A DNA stretch of 64,000 nucleotides from Eoetvoesiella caeni (GCF_003315175.1 NZ_QNRQ01000010.1:1-64000), one strand, 5' to 3'. Shown: positions 25,895 through 34,612, numbered from the stretch's first letter. Made by a program: numbers and translations. The notes: generated by a model from the letters alone, not told the origin.

Positions 25895-26347
25895 TCACTT
25901 CCTGCGCTTCGGCTCCTTCGGCGCGGTCGGTTCCTGGGCGGCCTGGGAATTCGGCTGCGTGTCCTGCGCGGTCTCCTGCTGCCTGGGGCTGAGGGTCACC
26001 GACTCGATGCGGAACGGCAGGATGCCGACGCTGCGCGCGTTGATCTGCCAGGTCTCGCGCGGCTGATCCTCGTTGTCCGTCCAGGGTTCGCGCTCCATGC
26101 GGCCGACGACCAGCACGCGCATGCCTTTCTGGTACAGGTCCTTCCAGTGCGCGGCGTCGCGGTGCCAGATTTCCACCGGCGCCCAGAAGCCGCCGCGATC
26201 CTCGAAGTCGCCGCCCTTGGTGGGGACGGGGTTGTCGAAATACACGTTCAGCCGCAGCAAGCGCCGCGGTTCGTCGTTGCCGTTGGGAAACTCCCGGTAC
26301 TCGGGGGGCGAACCGATGTTGCCTTCGCCAGAAAAATGCGTGCTCAT
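25895..26347 (-). CDS. ssb: Single-stranded DNA-binding protein
   Basis: A 150-aa protein starting MSTHFSGEGNIGSPPEYREFP, the usual start of ICE-type SSB. The OB-fold region includes RLLRLNVYFDNPVP and FWAPVEIWHRDAAHW, with VLVVGRMEREPW near residue 78. The C-terminal tail is Gln/Pro-rich and ends in KEPKRRK rather than the acidic DDDIPF tip of housekeeping SSB, so its partner recruitment probably differs. It belongs to the ssb-DUF3158-PFL_4669 group next to topB. Confidence 0.85.
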   Translation of the reverse strand: MSTHFSGEGNIGSPPEYREFPNGNDEPRRLLRLNVYFDNPVPTKGGDFEDRGGFWAPVEIWHRDAAHWKDLYQKGMRVLVVGRMEREPWTDNEDQPRETWQINARSVGILPFRIESVTLSPRQQETAQDTQPNSQAAQEPTAPKEPKRRK

Positions 26348-26420
26348 GTTGCAATCTCCGTGGTGGTTGAAATACCCGCACCTGGTCGGCGGCGGGCGCG
26401 TGCTGGGGTGCCTGGCGCGA

Positions 26421-26948
26421 TCACCGATCACGCATGGCGGATGGCATGGACTTGAGCCGGCGCAGGTAGGCGTCTTCCGCGTCGGCGGCCTTGCTGGCGC
26501 ACTCCTGGGCCTGCCTGCCCAAGGTGTGCAACAGGCTGATCTGCATGTTCAGCGTGATGCGCTGAAGCTCGATCGCGTGCAGGTCGGCCAGGAGGTTGAC
26601 CGGCGTGCTGGTGCTCGCCATCAGCTCCTGCCACAAGGCGACGCCCATGGCCGAGCGGTCGTGCTTGCGCCAGCGAAGAAACGCCGTGCCTGCGCCAGTG
26701 GTCTGCTGGGCCAGCTCGATTGAGAGCAGGTGGAAGGGATGCCCGACGGCCTGTGGCAGCACCTGTCGCTGCGCCAAGCCAATCAACTCGTCGCGCATGG
26801 CGAAGCACTGGCTGGCCCAGGCCTCCAAGTCCCCTTTACCCTTAAAAGGCCTTAAAAGGCCTTTTTGAGAGCCTGCGTGTTCCAGCCGCATGAAGGCGGT
26901 CTGTTGCAGCGGGCGGAAGTAGCGGGTTTCGCAGTTCGGGTCGCTCAT
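26421..26948 (-). CDS. DUF3158 family ICE protein
   Basis: A 175-aa helical protein starting MSDPNCETRYFRPLQQTAFMRLEHAGSQKGLLRPFKGKGDLEAWA, which fits DUF3158. The start overlaps the stop of the PFL_4669-type gene by 4 nt. Family members lie next to ssb in PFGI-1-type ICEs and are thought to serve element maintenance; no biochemical role is known. A short TTAAAAGGCC repeat occurs inside the gene near 26840. Confidence 0.8.
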   Translation of the reverse strand: MSDPNCETRYFRPLQQTAFMRLEHAGSQKGLLRPFKGKGDLEAWASQCFAMRDELIGLAQRQVLPQAVGHPFHLLSIELAQQTTGAGTAFLRWRKHDRSAMGVALWQELMASTSTPVNLLADLHAIELQRITLNMQISLLHTLGRQAQECASKAADAEDAYLRRLKSMPSAMRDR

Positions 26949-27727
26949 GCCTGCTCGTCCTCGCCGGCCGTCGCTTCGGGGGCCTCGGTGGCGGCGGCTT
27001 CGTCACTGGCGGATTGTGTTGCGGCAGGACCGTCACCGCGCTGCTGCAGGCCACGGCGCACGATGGGCGGCGCGAACTTCGAGCGGCGCGTGCCTTCCAG
27101 CACGTCCTGCGGCAGCTCGCCGAACTTCTCCAGTGCCGCCCGTGCTGCGGCATTCTTGGCGGCGAAGTCATCGCGGGTGCAGCCCGAGTATCGGTACTGC
27201 TGGGCCAGTGAGAACAGGCTGCGCAGTGCATGGGCGCCTTCGTTGAGCCAGCGTTCGAGCGTCGAGCGATCGATCAGCGCTGTATGGTGCGCGAGGATCA
27301 GCTTGCGGGCGATGTCGTCGTAGTCGGCGAGCAGATAAACGGCGGCAAAGCCGAGCTGCGCATTGACGAACAGCGGCAGCTTGACGGGTTGAACATTGAG
27401 GTTCTCGCCCAGGGTGAGTGCCGGCGGCACGCTCGCCAGGGCCTGGTCCACCTGCTCGCGCAGCGATTGCAGCGTGGCCTTCGTCTGTTCGAGCTTGTCC
27501 TCGATGCGCAGCATCCAGAAGTCGCTGTACGGGTCGTCCTGCTCCGAGCCGCGCCGCATCTTGTTCATCTGGGCGATGTAGCCGTTCAGGCCGACGATGC
27601 CCGGTCGTCCCTCGGCGGCGGCGCGGCCGTGCCAGATGCGCGAGGCGTGGTGCGTGTGCAGCGTCAGCGACATCGCGCTGCGCAAGGAGCCGAGATTCAG
27701 TTGCAGGGGTTCGTTGGTGGTTGCCAT
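26945..27727 (-). CDS. PFL_4669-type ICE protein (TIGR03761 family)
   Basis: A 260-aa protein starting MATTNEPLQLNLGSLRSAMSLTLHTHHASRIWHGR. The LHTHHASRIWHGR segment and PGIVGLNGYIAQMNKMRRGSEQDDPYSDFWMLRIEDKL are features of the TIGR03761 family, found almost only in ICEs. The C-terminus is a low-complexity Ala/Glu tail. It lies upstream of and overlaps the DUF3158 gene; both belong to the ssb-topB group. Confidence 0.8.
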   Translation of the reverse strand: MATTNEPLQLNLGSLRSAMSLTLHTHHASRIWHGRAAAEGRPGIVGLNGYIAQMNKMRRGSEQDDPYSDFWMLRIEDKLEQTKATLQSLREQVDQALASVPPALTLGENLNVQPVKLPLFVNAQLGFAAVYLLADYDDIARKLILAHHTALIDRSTLERWLNEGAHALRSLFSLAQQYRYSGCTRDDFAAKNAAARAALEKFGELPQDVLEGTRRSKFAPPIVRRGLQQRGDGPAATQSASDEAAATEAPEATAGEDEQA

Positions 27728-27846
27728 GGTGTCCGCTCGTTGTTGGAAAAGAGCGGACAGCTTCGGCAGGTGGCGGAAGGCAGTCAGTCAACAAACCGAA
27801 ACCCGCCCGTCCCGGGTTCAGGGCGCGGCGGTCGAATGCGGCGCGA

Positions 27847-28134
27847 GCTATCCCCAGGGGATAGCGCCATGGAGCGCCAAGGAACGCTGCACGCCTGGAT
27901 CAACGTGGACAGGACCGATCCCGCGGCAGGCGATCGAGGCCTGGCGTGCAGCGGTTCGACGTCGTAGCTGTCAGTGGAACTATCCCCTGGGGATAGTTCC
28001 ATGGAGCGCCAAGGAACGCTGCACGCCTGGATCAGCGTGGACAGGGCCGATCCCACGGCGGGCGATCGAGGCCTGGCGTGCAGCGGTTCGACGTGTAGCC
28101 GTCAGTGGAACTATCCCCTGGGGATAGCTCTACT
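27847..28134. repeat. Two 131-132-bp direct repeats bounded by three palindromes
   Basis: In the gene-free gap 27728-28177 the core CTATCCCC-N-GGGGATAG occurs at 27849, 27980 and 28111. Between successive palindromes is a near-identical unit that begins ATGGAGCGCC and carries an inner inverted repeat, CTGCACGCC...GGCGTGCAG. Period 131-132 bp. The middle palindrome extends to 12+1+12 (GGAACTATCCCC and its complement). Candidates are a centromere-like ParB site, a replication origin or a transfer origin. Confidence 0.75.
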
Positions 28135-28177
28135 GGAAGCCACTGGCATCCACTTCACCGCCTCCTTGCAGGCCCGC

Positions 28178-29440
28178 TCACTTGCTGGCGAGCAGGTTGC
28201 GCAGCCGCTCGATGTGCTGCCTGGCGACTTCTGGTGGCACCGGCTTGCCCTGCGGCTGGGATGGTGGCGGTGCTGGTGGTGGCCGCTCATTCGGCGGAGC
28301 GTGTGCCGATGGCGCGTCTTTCTTGGCCCAGGCGTTGAACTCGCCATGGATGGCCCGCTGGATGATGCCGAACAGATACCCCGCAGGATTGCGGATGCCA
28401 TGGCTGCTGCATCGTGCGGCCCATTCGTCCAGCACGGCCTGCCTCAGCGCGGCATCGACCTGCTGCAATGCCACCCGCGCACCTGTCTGCTGCTCTGCCT
28501 TCAGTTCCGCGAAGCGTTTGGGCCATTGCAGGTCGCCCAGCGCGCGCGCCTGCGCCTGTGCATGCGCGGTAGTACGTACTTCATTCATACGACTACTACG
28601 TACTGTACGGGCCTGCTTCGGATTCCGAAGAGAGGCGTCTGGCGCGGGTTTCGACCTTGCTTCGGATTCCGAAGTGGGGTCATCAGGATTCCGAAGAAGG
28701 CTCGCAGCCCCTTCTTCGGATTCGTGCGTGGCGTCCTCCTGTGGATAACTTTCGTGCGCCCCGACGCCCTGGCTGGCGAGGCGTTCGGCCAGGACTTGCA
28801 GCCTCGATGGCAGGGTGCGCCCGGCCAGCATCGGGTCTTCGCCGATTTCCTTGAGGGTGTGCAGGCCTACGATCTGCACGGCTTTGGCCGAGTGGCCGAG
28901 CGCCTGGCTGACGAGCTGCAGGTAGTCCGGGTCGAGCTGCATCGCTTCAAAGGGGGTCAGCGGCTCGTCGTGCAGGACATAGAGGTTGCCGAGGATGCGG
29001 CCGGTCTTGGCGTCGCGCCGTCGCCGCACCAGGCTCAGCCACCGGGTCAGCCGCAGCAGCGTCAGGGCTCGCGCCACGGTTTCGTGCGAGGCCTGCCCGG
29101 CGCAGGGCATCGAGGCCAGCCAGGGCCGCAACTGCTCATACGTGGGGAATGCGGTCACGCCGTCGTCGTTGAGCATCAGCCGGAACACCTGCCAGGCGTT
29201 GCGCTCCAGCGGCGTCAGGCGGCGGTCGAGGAACAGCCGCCGCGGTACGGTCTCGTGCCGGTTGCCGCTGAAGAGGAACGCATCGCCGGAGGCAGTCGGT
29301 GTCGCAGGTGACGGCGCAGGTATAGGCGTGGGCGTGGGCGTGGGCGGGCTGGGCCTGGGCGCAAGGTCTTTCAGCGCCGCGTCGAACAGGTCAGCGAGTG
29401 CGACGGGGCCATGGCGTGGTGCGGTGTCGTCCACGGCCAT
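28178..29440 (-). CDS. STY4528-type ICE replication-associated protein
   Basis: A 420-aa protein. After a Pro/Thr-rich linker (about 28-52), residues 60-200 match the helix-turn-helix region of STY4528-type ICE proteins (RRLFLDRRLTPLERNAWQVFRLML, then TYEQLRPWL and HETVARALTLLRLTRWL). The C-terminal half holds RNPAGYLFGIIQRAIHGEFNAW. Related proteins were linked by annotation to pathogenicity-island replication. The downstream palindromic repeat array could be its target (inference). The start is 3 nt from the DUF2857 stop. Confidence 0.8.
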   Translation of the reverse strand: MAVDDTAPRHGPVALADLFDAALKDLAPRPSPPTPTPTPIPAPSPATPTASGDAFLFSGNRHETVPRRLFLDRRLTPLERNAWQVFRLMLNDDGVTAFPTYEQLRPWLASMPCAGQASHETVARALTLLRLTRWLSLVRRRRDAKTGRILGNLYVLHDEPLTPFEAMQLDPDYLQLVSQALGHSAKAVQIVGLHTLKEIGEDPMLAGRTLPSRLQVLAERLASQGVGAHESYPQEDATHESEEGAASLLRNPDDPTSESEARSKPAPDASLRNPKQARTVRSSRMNEVRTTAHAQAQARALGDLQWPKRFAELKAEQQTGARVALQQVDAALRQAVLDEWAARCSSHGIRNPAGYLFGIIQRAIHGEFNAWAKKDAPSAHAPPNERPPPAPPPSQPQGKPVPPEVARQHIERLRNLLASK

Positions 29441-29443
29441 GGC

Positions 29444-30004
29444 TTAACCCAGTCCCTGATCGACCCACGACTTGATCGCGGCCCAGACCACCGACAGCGG
29501 CAAATCCATGCCTTCGGCGAGATCCATGGCCGCGTCGAGAATCGAGGTCTCGTCCTCCAAGTCCACATTCCTGCTGCTGGTGATGGCTTTCCAGCGCCGC
29601 CACAGTTCGACGTCCTGCTTCTCGTCCAGGACAGGGTGACGCCCCTTGCGCTTGGGCAGGCCCAGCACCTCACGGCGCAGGGCGACTTCCTGATGGGTCA
29701 GGCCATAGAAGCGGCTGACCATCTCCGTGCTGGCCCCCAGGCGCAACATGCGATCGACGGTCGCGATTTCCTTCTCCACGTCCTGCGCCTGCGAGAGCAG
29801 ACGCCGGAGCACCTCGCGGTTCACGGACACGGAACACCACGAGACATTGGCGTTGGCCAGCACGCTCACCATGGCGGGATGCTTGAGCGCATCCAGCTCG
29901 GCCTCGCTGAAGCCCATCGCCTTGCAGCGGCGCAGTTGGCCGTTGCGCAGGTCGTAGAGCGCCTGGGCGATGACGGCTTGATTGAGCGGGTGCGGGGCGG
30001 ACAT
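29444..30004 (-). CDS. DUF2857 family protein, InrR-like
   Basis: A 186-aa protein starting MSAPHPLNQAVIAQALYDLRNGQLRRCKAMGFSEAELDALKHP, with a helix-turn-helix-like segment MVSRFYGLTHQEVALRREVLGLPKRKGRHP near residues 96-126. DUF2857 proteins are found in this slot next to parB. In ICEclc the protein encoded here, InrR, promotes integrase expression and transfer competence; I recall InrR as DUF2857 but cannot check the identity. Tightly linked to parB and the STY4528-type gene. Confidence 0.7.
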   Translation of the reverse strand: MSAPHPLNQAVIAQALYDLRNGQLRRCKAMGFSEAELDALKHPAMVSVLANANVSWCSVSVNREVLRRLLSQAQDVEKEIATVDRMLRLGASTEMVSRFYGLTHQEVALRREVLGLPKRKGRHPVLDEKQDVELWRRWKAITSSRNVDLEDETSILDAAMDLAEGMDLPLSVVWAAIKSWVDQGLG

Positions 30005-30019
30005 GCGGGTCTCCTTCCT

Positions 30020-31654
30020 TCATGCCCCAGGGCTTGCGACACCGGATTCCAGGTCCAGCAGGCGCCGGGCCAGGCGCAGCAATCGGAACAGCTTGACCAG
30101 CGCGGTGTCGCTCAAGCGGCGTGTCGCATCGCCTTGGCCGTGCAGCAGCGCCGGCAGCTCGGCGGCAAGCTGCCCGCCGTCCAGATCGGCATCGGCGAAG
30201 CCCTGGCCTGCCAGGCTCGCCAGCAATGCCAGCACGGCGCGGCCCTGCTGTGATGGGGGCTGCGCGCTGGCATGGCATGCGAAGCCCACGCCGTCCGCGC
30301 GTTCCTCGATGCACTGATCGATTCCTGCCTCGCCCGCGATCTCGCGTGCGAACTGCGCGATGTGGATGCGCAGGCGATCGGGCGTGTCCAGGCCCGCGTC
30401 GATGTGCCAGACGTCGGAAATCGGGTAGAGACCGCCCGCCTGGACTGGAATGGACTGCAGGACATTGGCCGAGAAATCGGGCAGCGCATCCCCCAGCTCG
30501 TCGGCGACCATCCGCTGAATGGATTGCAGCCGCTCCGTCGTCGGGGCCGGCGAAACGATGTGGCCCTGCAGCAGATCGCCGGGCGCGGCCACCGAATTCC
30601 CGGCGGGCGAGCCGTTCGTTCCCGAATCGGTTTCGCGTTCACGCGACGGGGGCGCGACTGCCGGCGTCAGTGCCGATGGCGCCGGCGTGGCGGACGGACT
30701 TGCAATGGTGTCGGGCTCGGGCAATGCGGGCGGTGCTAATGGCGGGGTCGGATCGCTGACCAAGGCGCGGTGGCGGCTTTCGGATTCGGTGAGATCAAGC
30801 GCCAGCACGTCGTAGTCGATGCCGAGCAGCTCGGACATCTGGCCGATCAGCTCGTCCTGCACGCGCTGGGGGGCGAACTCGTCGGCCTGCGTGTCGAACT
30901 GCGACAGCACCTCCTGAAAGAAGTCGTCGAAGTCCTGCACCAGCGTGCGGCCTTTGGCGTAGCGCTCCCACGCGAGCATGCAGGCCTTGCGCATGACCGA
31001 CAGGCGTTCGACCTGGTGGCGGCCGAGCCCGCCATAGAGCACGGTCGGGATCGCCGGCAGGAGGTAGCGCACCGCGTCGTTCATCCGGCTGATGTGCGAT
31101 TGCTGGACCGGGAAGCCATCGGCGGCGAGGCGGCGGGCCAGCTCGGACTGGCTCAGCGCGGCGCCGCTTTCCTGCTCGTAGAACTCGCGCGCCTTCTCGA
31201 CGCCGAGGGCGCGCTCGATGAACGTCAGGCCCCCGCGCAATTCGTTCTCGGCCAGGTGGCCGGTCAGCATCACGACTTCGCCGCGGCTAGGCCACGGTCG
31301 GAACAGGCACGATATGCGGAAGAACCGCTCGTCCTTGGTCTCCGACCACAGTTCGCGCAGGATCGCCAGGCGCGTGTTGCCGCCGTTGCGGATGATGTAG
31401 TGGTCCTCGCCCGGGCGCCGGGTGATCGCCGGCGCTGCGTCAAGGCCGCGCTCCCGGATGGACGCCTTGATGTCCTCGTAGGCCGGGTTGCGCTTCTTCC
31501 TGGGATCGTGGTCGTAGGGGCGCAACTGGTCCAGGGTCACGACCATGGGCGTGTCGGCGATGGGGTCGCTCAAGGCCGAGGTGGACGGGCCGCTGCGCTC
31601 GAACCCGGCCGCGAGCAGCTTGCCGGCCATCTGCTGGGAGGTCATCTCAGCCAT
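30020..31654 (-). CDS. parB: ParB-family protein of PFGI-1-type ICE
   Basis: A 544-aa protein. Residues about 35-150 are the ParB/sulfiredoxin-like domain (LDQLRPYDHDPRKKRNPAY, then YIIRNGGNTRLAIL with an RNGGN variant of the usual box). A KorB/HTH-like region follows (SQSELARRLAADGFPVQQSHISRMNDAV). The long C-terminal half is low-complexity, then helical. This length and layout match the TIGR03764 ICE ParB group rather than the 300-aa chromosomal ParB. The start was set at MAEMTSQQMAGKLL, 8 nt inside the preceding short gene. Confidence 0.85.
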   Translation of the reverse strand: MAEMTSQQMAGKLLAAGFERSGPSTSALSDPIADTPMVVTLDQLRPYDHDPRKKRNPAYEDIKASIRERGLDAAPAITRRPGEDHYIIRNGGNTRLAILRELWSETKDERFFRISCLFRPWPSRGEVVMLTGHLAENELRGGLTFIERALGVEKAREFYEQESGAALSQSELARRLAADGFPVQQSHISRMNDAVRYLLPAIPTVLYGGLGRHQVERLSVMRKACMLAWERYAKGRTLVQDFDDFFQEVLSQFDTQADEFAPQRVQDELIGQMSELLGIDYDVLALDLTESESRHRALVSDPTPPLAPPALPEPDTIASPSATPAPSALTPAVAPPSRERETDSGTNGSPAGNSVAAPGDLLQGHIVSPAPTTERLQSIQRMVADELGDALPDFSANVLQSIPVQAGGLYPISDVWHIDAGLDTPDRLRIHIAQFAREIAGEAGIDQCIEERADGVGFACHASAQPPSQQGRAVLALLASLAGQGFADADLDGGQLAAELPALLHGQGDATRRLSDTALVKLFRLLRLARRLLDLESGVASPGA

Positions 31655-31895
31655 GGCGGCCTCCCTGCGCTGGAGACCGGGCCTCGCGTTCGGCGCGGCG
31701 GATCTGCGCCCGGGCATTGAGAGCCGCCCGGTGGTCGCTGGCGGTCGAACTGGTGTAGATCGCGGCGCAGCCTGCCTTGGTGAATTTGAGATGGCCGCCC
31801 GGCGTGCGCTTGACGTGCCAGCCCTCGCCGACGGCGAACTCGATCAGGGCGCGCAGCCGTTTGTGGCCTCGGGCTAGTTCATGCGCGTTCGCCAT
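31647..31895 (-). CDS. Short HicA-like protein between parA and parB (Shi-like)
   Basis: An 82-aa protein starting MANAHELARGHKRLRALIEFAVGEGWHVKRTPGGHLKFTK. The GW-x-VKRTPGGHLKF pattern and the following beta strand are those of the HicA double-stranded-RNA-binding fold. A HicB antitoxin is not encoded beside it, so it is probably not a toxin-antitoxin pair. ICEclc has a short gene, shi, at this place between parA and parB. Overlaps parA by 17 nt and parB by 8 nt. Confidence 0.75.
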   Translation of the reverse strand: MANAHELARGHKRLRALIEFAVGEGWHVKRTPGGHLKFTKAGCAAIYTSSTASDHRAALNARAQIRRAEREARSPAQGGRHG

Positions 31896-32754
31896 GGTGC
31901 CTCCCGGTATTGAGAGGGAATGGCGGGCGGCCGGACGCCGTGGCAAATCGGTTCTGCCATTGCGGGAACAGTTCGCCAGCGAGGCCGCGCATGGTGTCGA
32001 GCGCGGCGGGGGCGACTCTGCCCGGTGGCTGGCGGTACTCGACCCGATGCACCGGCAGGCCGCGCGTCGCGGCGCGCGGATAGGCTTCGATGGCCGGCAC
32101 GTCGGTGGCCAGCACGCGGATGCCAGTGTGGTCCTGGAACAGAGCGCGCAGGGCCTGCTGGATCAGCCGGGCGTTCGCCGACACCGGGTGGACCCGGTTG
32201 ATGAGCAGATGCAGCGGCGGCGGCTCGATGCCCAGGTGCCGGTACGGCGCGATGTCCTCCAGCAACTGCATGGTGCCGCGCCGCAGTTCTCGGGCGGCGA
32301 GGATTTCCGGGGTCACGGGAGACAGCGCGAGATCGGAGGCCAGCACCGCCATCTCCAGCATCACCGAGCGTGCTCCCTGGGTATCGATCAGCACCAGGTC
32401 GTAGAGGGGGGCCAGCACGGGCAGCAGGTGCCGCAGCCGCAGGCGCCCGTCTGGCGCGTGCAGCAGCAAGGTGTTCAGCTCGCCCCGGTGGTCGTTGGAC
32501 AGCACCAGGTCCAGGCCCGTGATGATCGTGCGGGACACGAGCTGGCCGAGGTCGCGCTCGTTGAAGGCCAGCAATTCATAGATGCCACCGGGCGCGCGGT
32601 GGGCCAGCTCGTAGTACGAGGACAAGGTGGGCTGCACGTCGAGATCGAGCAGCAGCACGCGCAGCCCCGCATCGGCGGCGAGCCCGCCCAGGTTGGCGGC
32701 CGTGGTCGTTTTACCGACGCCCCCTTTGGTCGAGACAATGGATACAACCTTCAT
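31879..32754 (-). CDS. parA: ParA-family ATPase
   Basis: A 291-aa Walker-type ATPase starting MKVVSIVSTKGGVGKTTTAANLGGLA, with the deviant Walker A KGGVGKTT at about 10-17, LLLDLDVQPT near 35 and LVLIDTQGA near 122. It lacks an N-terminal DNA-binding domain. With ParB it should help segregate the excised or replicating element. The operon order alpA-parA-shi-parB-inrR matches the right-end regulatory operon of ICEclc. Confidence 0.9.
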   Translation of the reverse strand: MKVVSIVSTKGGVGKTTTAANLGGLAADAGLRVLLLDLDVQPTLSSYYELAHRAPGGIYELLAFNERDLGQLVSRTIITGLDLVLSNDHRGELNTLLLHAPDGRLRLRHLLPVLAPLYDLVLIDTQGARSVMLEMAVLASDLALSPVTPEILAARELRRGTMQLLEDIAPYRHLGIEPPPLHLLINRVHPVSANARLIQQALRALFQDHTGIRVLATDVPAIEAYPRAATRGLPVHRVEYRQPPGRVAPAALDTMRGLAGELFPQWQNRFATASGRPPFPLNTGRHHGERA

Positions 32755-32796
32755 GGCGTTCTCCGGGTGAGGATGGGAAATCCGTGGGAGAACGGG

Positions 32797-33009
32797 TCAG
32801 GCGCGGCTGTTGACGCGCTCGGCGATCCACTGGTCGATTTCGATGGAATCCCAGCCGACCGCGCGCACGCCCAGGCGCAACGCTTTGGGGAACTTGCCGG
32901 CGCGCATCAGGTTGTAGAGGTGGGCGCGCTTGAAGCCGGACTTCGCTTCGACTTCTTCCAGGCGCAGGATGCGGCGCTCGTTGGGCGGCAGTACAGGTGT
33001 TTGCGACAT
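32797..33009 (-). CDS. alpA: AlpA-family transcriptional regulator
   Basis: A 70-aa excisionase-like winged helix: RILRLEEVEAKSGFKRAHLYNLMRAGKFPKALRLGVRAVGWDSIEIDQWIAERVNSR. The ATG was chosen over a GTG three codons upstream because of the GGAGTG site 6 nt before it. In ICEclc the alpA promoter opens the bistably expressed operon at the right end; the same gene order here suggests the same role. The alpA promoter should lie in 33010-33127. Confidence 0.85.
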   Translation of the reverse strand: MSQTPVLPPNERRILRLEEVEAKSGFKRAHLYNLMRAGKFPKALRLGVRAVGWDSIEIDQWIAERVNSRA

Positions 33010-33127
33010 GGCGGTCACTCCTGAACGCTCAGTGGCGTTTGTTGGCGTGACCTCTATTCAATAGACACGGCTGCGGAAAGACATTGCAAATGCAATCTCC
33101 GCGACTGCACATACAAACTGGAAAAAC

Positions 33128-33874
33128 TCAGAGGGTGGCGCTATGCAGCCGGCGCCTGGCCGTGGCGAACTTGCCGTTCAATGTCCGCTCCGCGATCCCC
33201 ATGACGCCACTGTGATGGGCGACCAATGCGTTGACGACGGCCTCCTGCGTCTTGAAGCTGGAGTACGGTGTGCCCGAGGGCGACTGGCCTAGCATCAGCT
33301 CCAGCATGCCCCCGATGATGTTCAAGTAGGTGGCTTCGGCCCGATCGCTGATCGAGCATTGCGCGCATGCGGGGATCACCGAGGACTGCTTGAGCAGCGC
33401 GTCGTGCTTTTCCTGCAACTCGCGAAGCTGACGCTTGGACTGCTCCAAGGCGGATTTGAGGGCCAGCCTTTCGACCAGCATGGCTTGCCCGGTTTCCAGT
33501 GAGATGAAGGGATGGGTGATGCGCTCGCTGCGGGAGAAGAGGAAGCCAGGCCGCTGCTCGGGGTAGTGCTGGCACATCCAGCGCTTCAGATCAACGTGGC
33601 GAACCGTCAGATCAGGAGAGTCGATCAGTGCGGTATCGCGCGTCGTGATGCCATTCCTCCCGAAAGGAAGTTCCCCATTGAGGATGCCGTCGTAGATGCG
33701 TTCGGTGTACAGCCTCAGCTCACCCCAACGGGGGCAGTCCAACGACTGTGGCAGGTTCCGTGACGAAGAGATCGAAGCCAGGATGACATGCTCGAACCGC
33801 AGAAGCCCGGCCCAACGCAGGGAGGCTTCAATCGGACGATAGAACACCTTCGATGTTGGTGCATTGTTGTTCAT
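33128..33874 (-). CDS. Conserved ICE right-end protein of unknown function (248 aa)
   Basis: Start MNNNAPTSKVFYRPIEASLRWAGL is supported by a GGAGATGGGAGC site. The first 130 residues are alpha/beta with RPIEASLRWAGLLRFE and KRWMCQHYPEQRPGFLF; the second half is a coiled-coil (LVERLALKSALEQSKRQLRELQEKHDALLK near 150-180), followed by a short CAQC motif. Function unknown. It lies upstream of alpA near the end of the element, where regulators often sit. Confidence 0.65.
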   Translation of the reverse strand: MNNNAPTSKVFYRPIEASLRWAGLLRFEHVILASISSSRNLPQSLDCPRWGELRLYTERIYDGILNGELPFGRNGITTRDTALIDSPDLTVRHVDLKRWMCQHYPEQRPGFLFSRSERITHPFISLETGQAMLVERLALKSALEQSKRQLRELQEKHDALLKQSSVIPACAQCSISDRAEATYLNIIGGMLELMLGQSPSGTPYSSFKTQEAVVNALVAHHSGVMGIAERTLNGKFATARRRLHSATL

Positions 33875-33901
33875 GCTCCCATCTCCTTCCAGGAGAACTA
33901 C

Positions 33902-34042
33902 ATGGCCGACTCCTTTGGCGCCAACCTCATGGTCGGCCTGTTGTCTGTGCATGAAGCGAGTTCCAAGACCCGCTTCTTCGTGAGCCCTGAGCACTTCTCA
34001 CCACCTCATGTCGCTGGTAGCCGCCATGTGCTCAATGTGTAA
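33902..34042 (+). CDS. Possible small outward-facing ORF at the ICE end (46 aa)
   Basis: MADSFGANLMVGLLSVHEASSKTRF... follows a good ribosome site (CAGGAGAACTAC). It is divergent from the 248-aa gene and reads towards the att site. No homology recognised; short length makes it uncertain. Confidence 0.35.
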   Translation: MADSFGANLMVGLLSVHEASSKTRFFVSPEHFSPPHVAGSRHVLNV

Positions 34043-34526
34043 GAATCTGTGAATCGCAAGCTGGTCGATCCTGCTGCTGATCGGCTCGAATAGTGGCGCT
34101 CACACTGGCAGCGTCATGAGCGGCGGCGATCGCCGCAAAACCGTTTCGGTATGGCCTGATATGCCAGCGGTTTCACAAGGCGCGAGAGGATGGCAATCGT
34201 TGCACGACGTCCAGCAGGACATAGCGAAGCCCGAGCCTGTCATGCTTGCCCGGCATCCTGATATAGCGACAAAGAATCGTGCGCGGACGCGCGATGGAGG
34301 ATGCACGAGCAGCGAACGCAGAGGTCTGTGGTGAGTTCGAGTCCGTCGTGGACGGAGACGTACCGTGTGCGGCTCCGGTGTGCGGAGTGGGGGTCTATGG
34401 CCGTCGGTGGATTTCTTTAGACGGACTTGTTGCCGAGGGCTAAAAACAAGGCTACAATTGAGGTCTTCGCTGGCCACCTCGGTGAAGAAAGTGTTCGGGA
34501 AACAACGACTTACGCGCCTAGTACAG
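34043..34526. other. Gene-poor end region of the ICE
   Basis: No supported coding sequence. It contains a perfect palindrome, GCGGCGATCGCCGC, at 34123-34136 and several short inverted repeats. In ICEclc an outward promoter (Pcirc) for int in the circular form lies in the equivalent end; I cannot place such a promoter here by eye. Confidence 0.5.
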
Positions 34527-34544
34527 GTCTCGTTTCCCGCTCCA
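34527..34544 (+). other. Attachment site: 3' end of tRNA-Gly (ICEclc-type att core)
   Basis: The 18 bp GTCTCGTTTCCCGCTCCA equal the 3' end of the tRNA-Gly gene used as attB by ICEclc/PAGI-2-type elements. The preceding bases (TACGCGCCTAGTACAG) do not make a tRNA, so this is the end of an element, not an intact gene. It lies 225 nt upstream of the integrase start. Confidence 0.85.
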
Positions 34545-34589
34545 AATTATGATCTACAGACATCCACTGACGTCTGTAAGTTCTTGATT

Positions 34590-34612
34590 AAAGGGGCTTT
34601 CGCCCCTTTTTT
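34590..34612 (+). terminator. Intrinsic terminator between att and int
   Basis: AAAGGGGC-TTTC-GCCCC followed by TTTTTT. It would stop rightward transcripts crossing att before they reach int, unless the int promoter lies beyond 34613 or antitermination occurs. Confidence 0.85.

Noticed and set aside
26840-26870. Intrinsic terminator from TTAAAAGGCC repeats
   Set aside because: It lies inside the DUF3158 coding sequence and the codons continue through it with family-like residues.
27847-28134. CRISPR array
   Set aside because: Only three palindromes spaced by near-identical 100-plus-bp DNA; CRISPR spacers would differ and be 30-40 bp. No cas genes are present.
31647-31895. HicAB toxin-antitoxin system
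   Set aside because: Only the HicA-like fold is present; both neighbours are partition proteins and no HicB partner exists.
34100-34477. A 125-aa leftward ORF in the ICE end region
   Set aside because: Arg/Pro-rich, no ribosome site, no family resemblance, and it overlaps palindromes near att.
34500-34544. Complete tRNA-Gly gene
   Set aside because: Only the 3' end is present; the upstream bases cannot form an acceptor, D-arm or anticodon arm.
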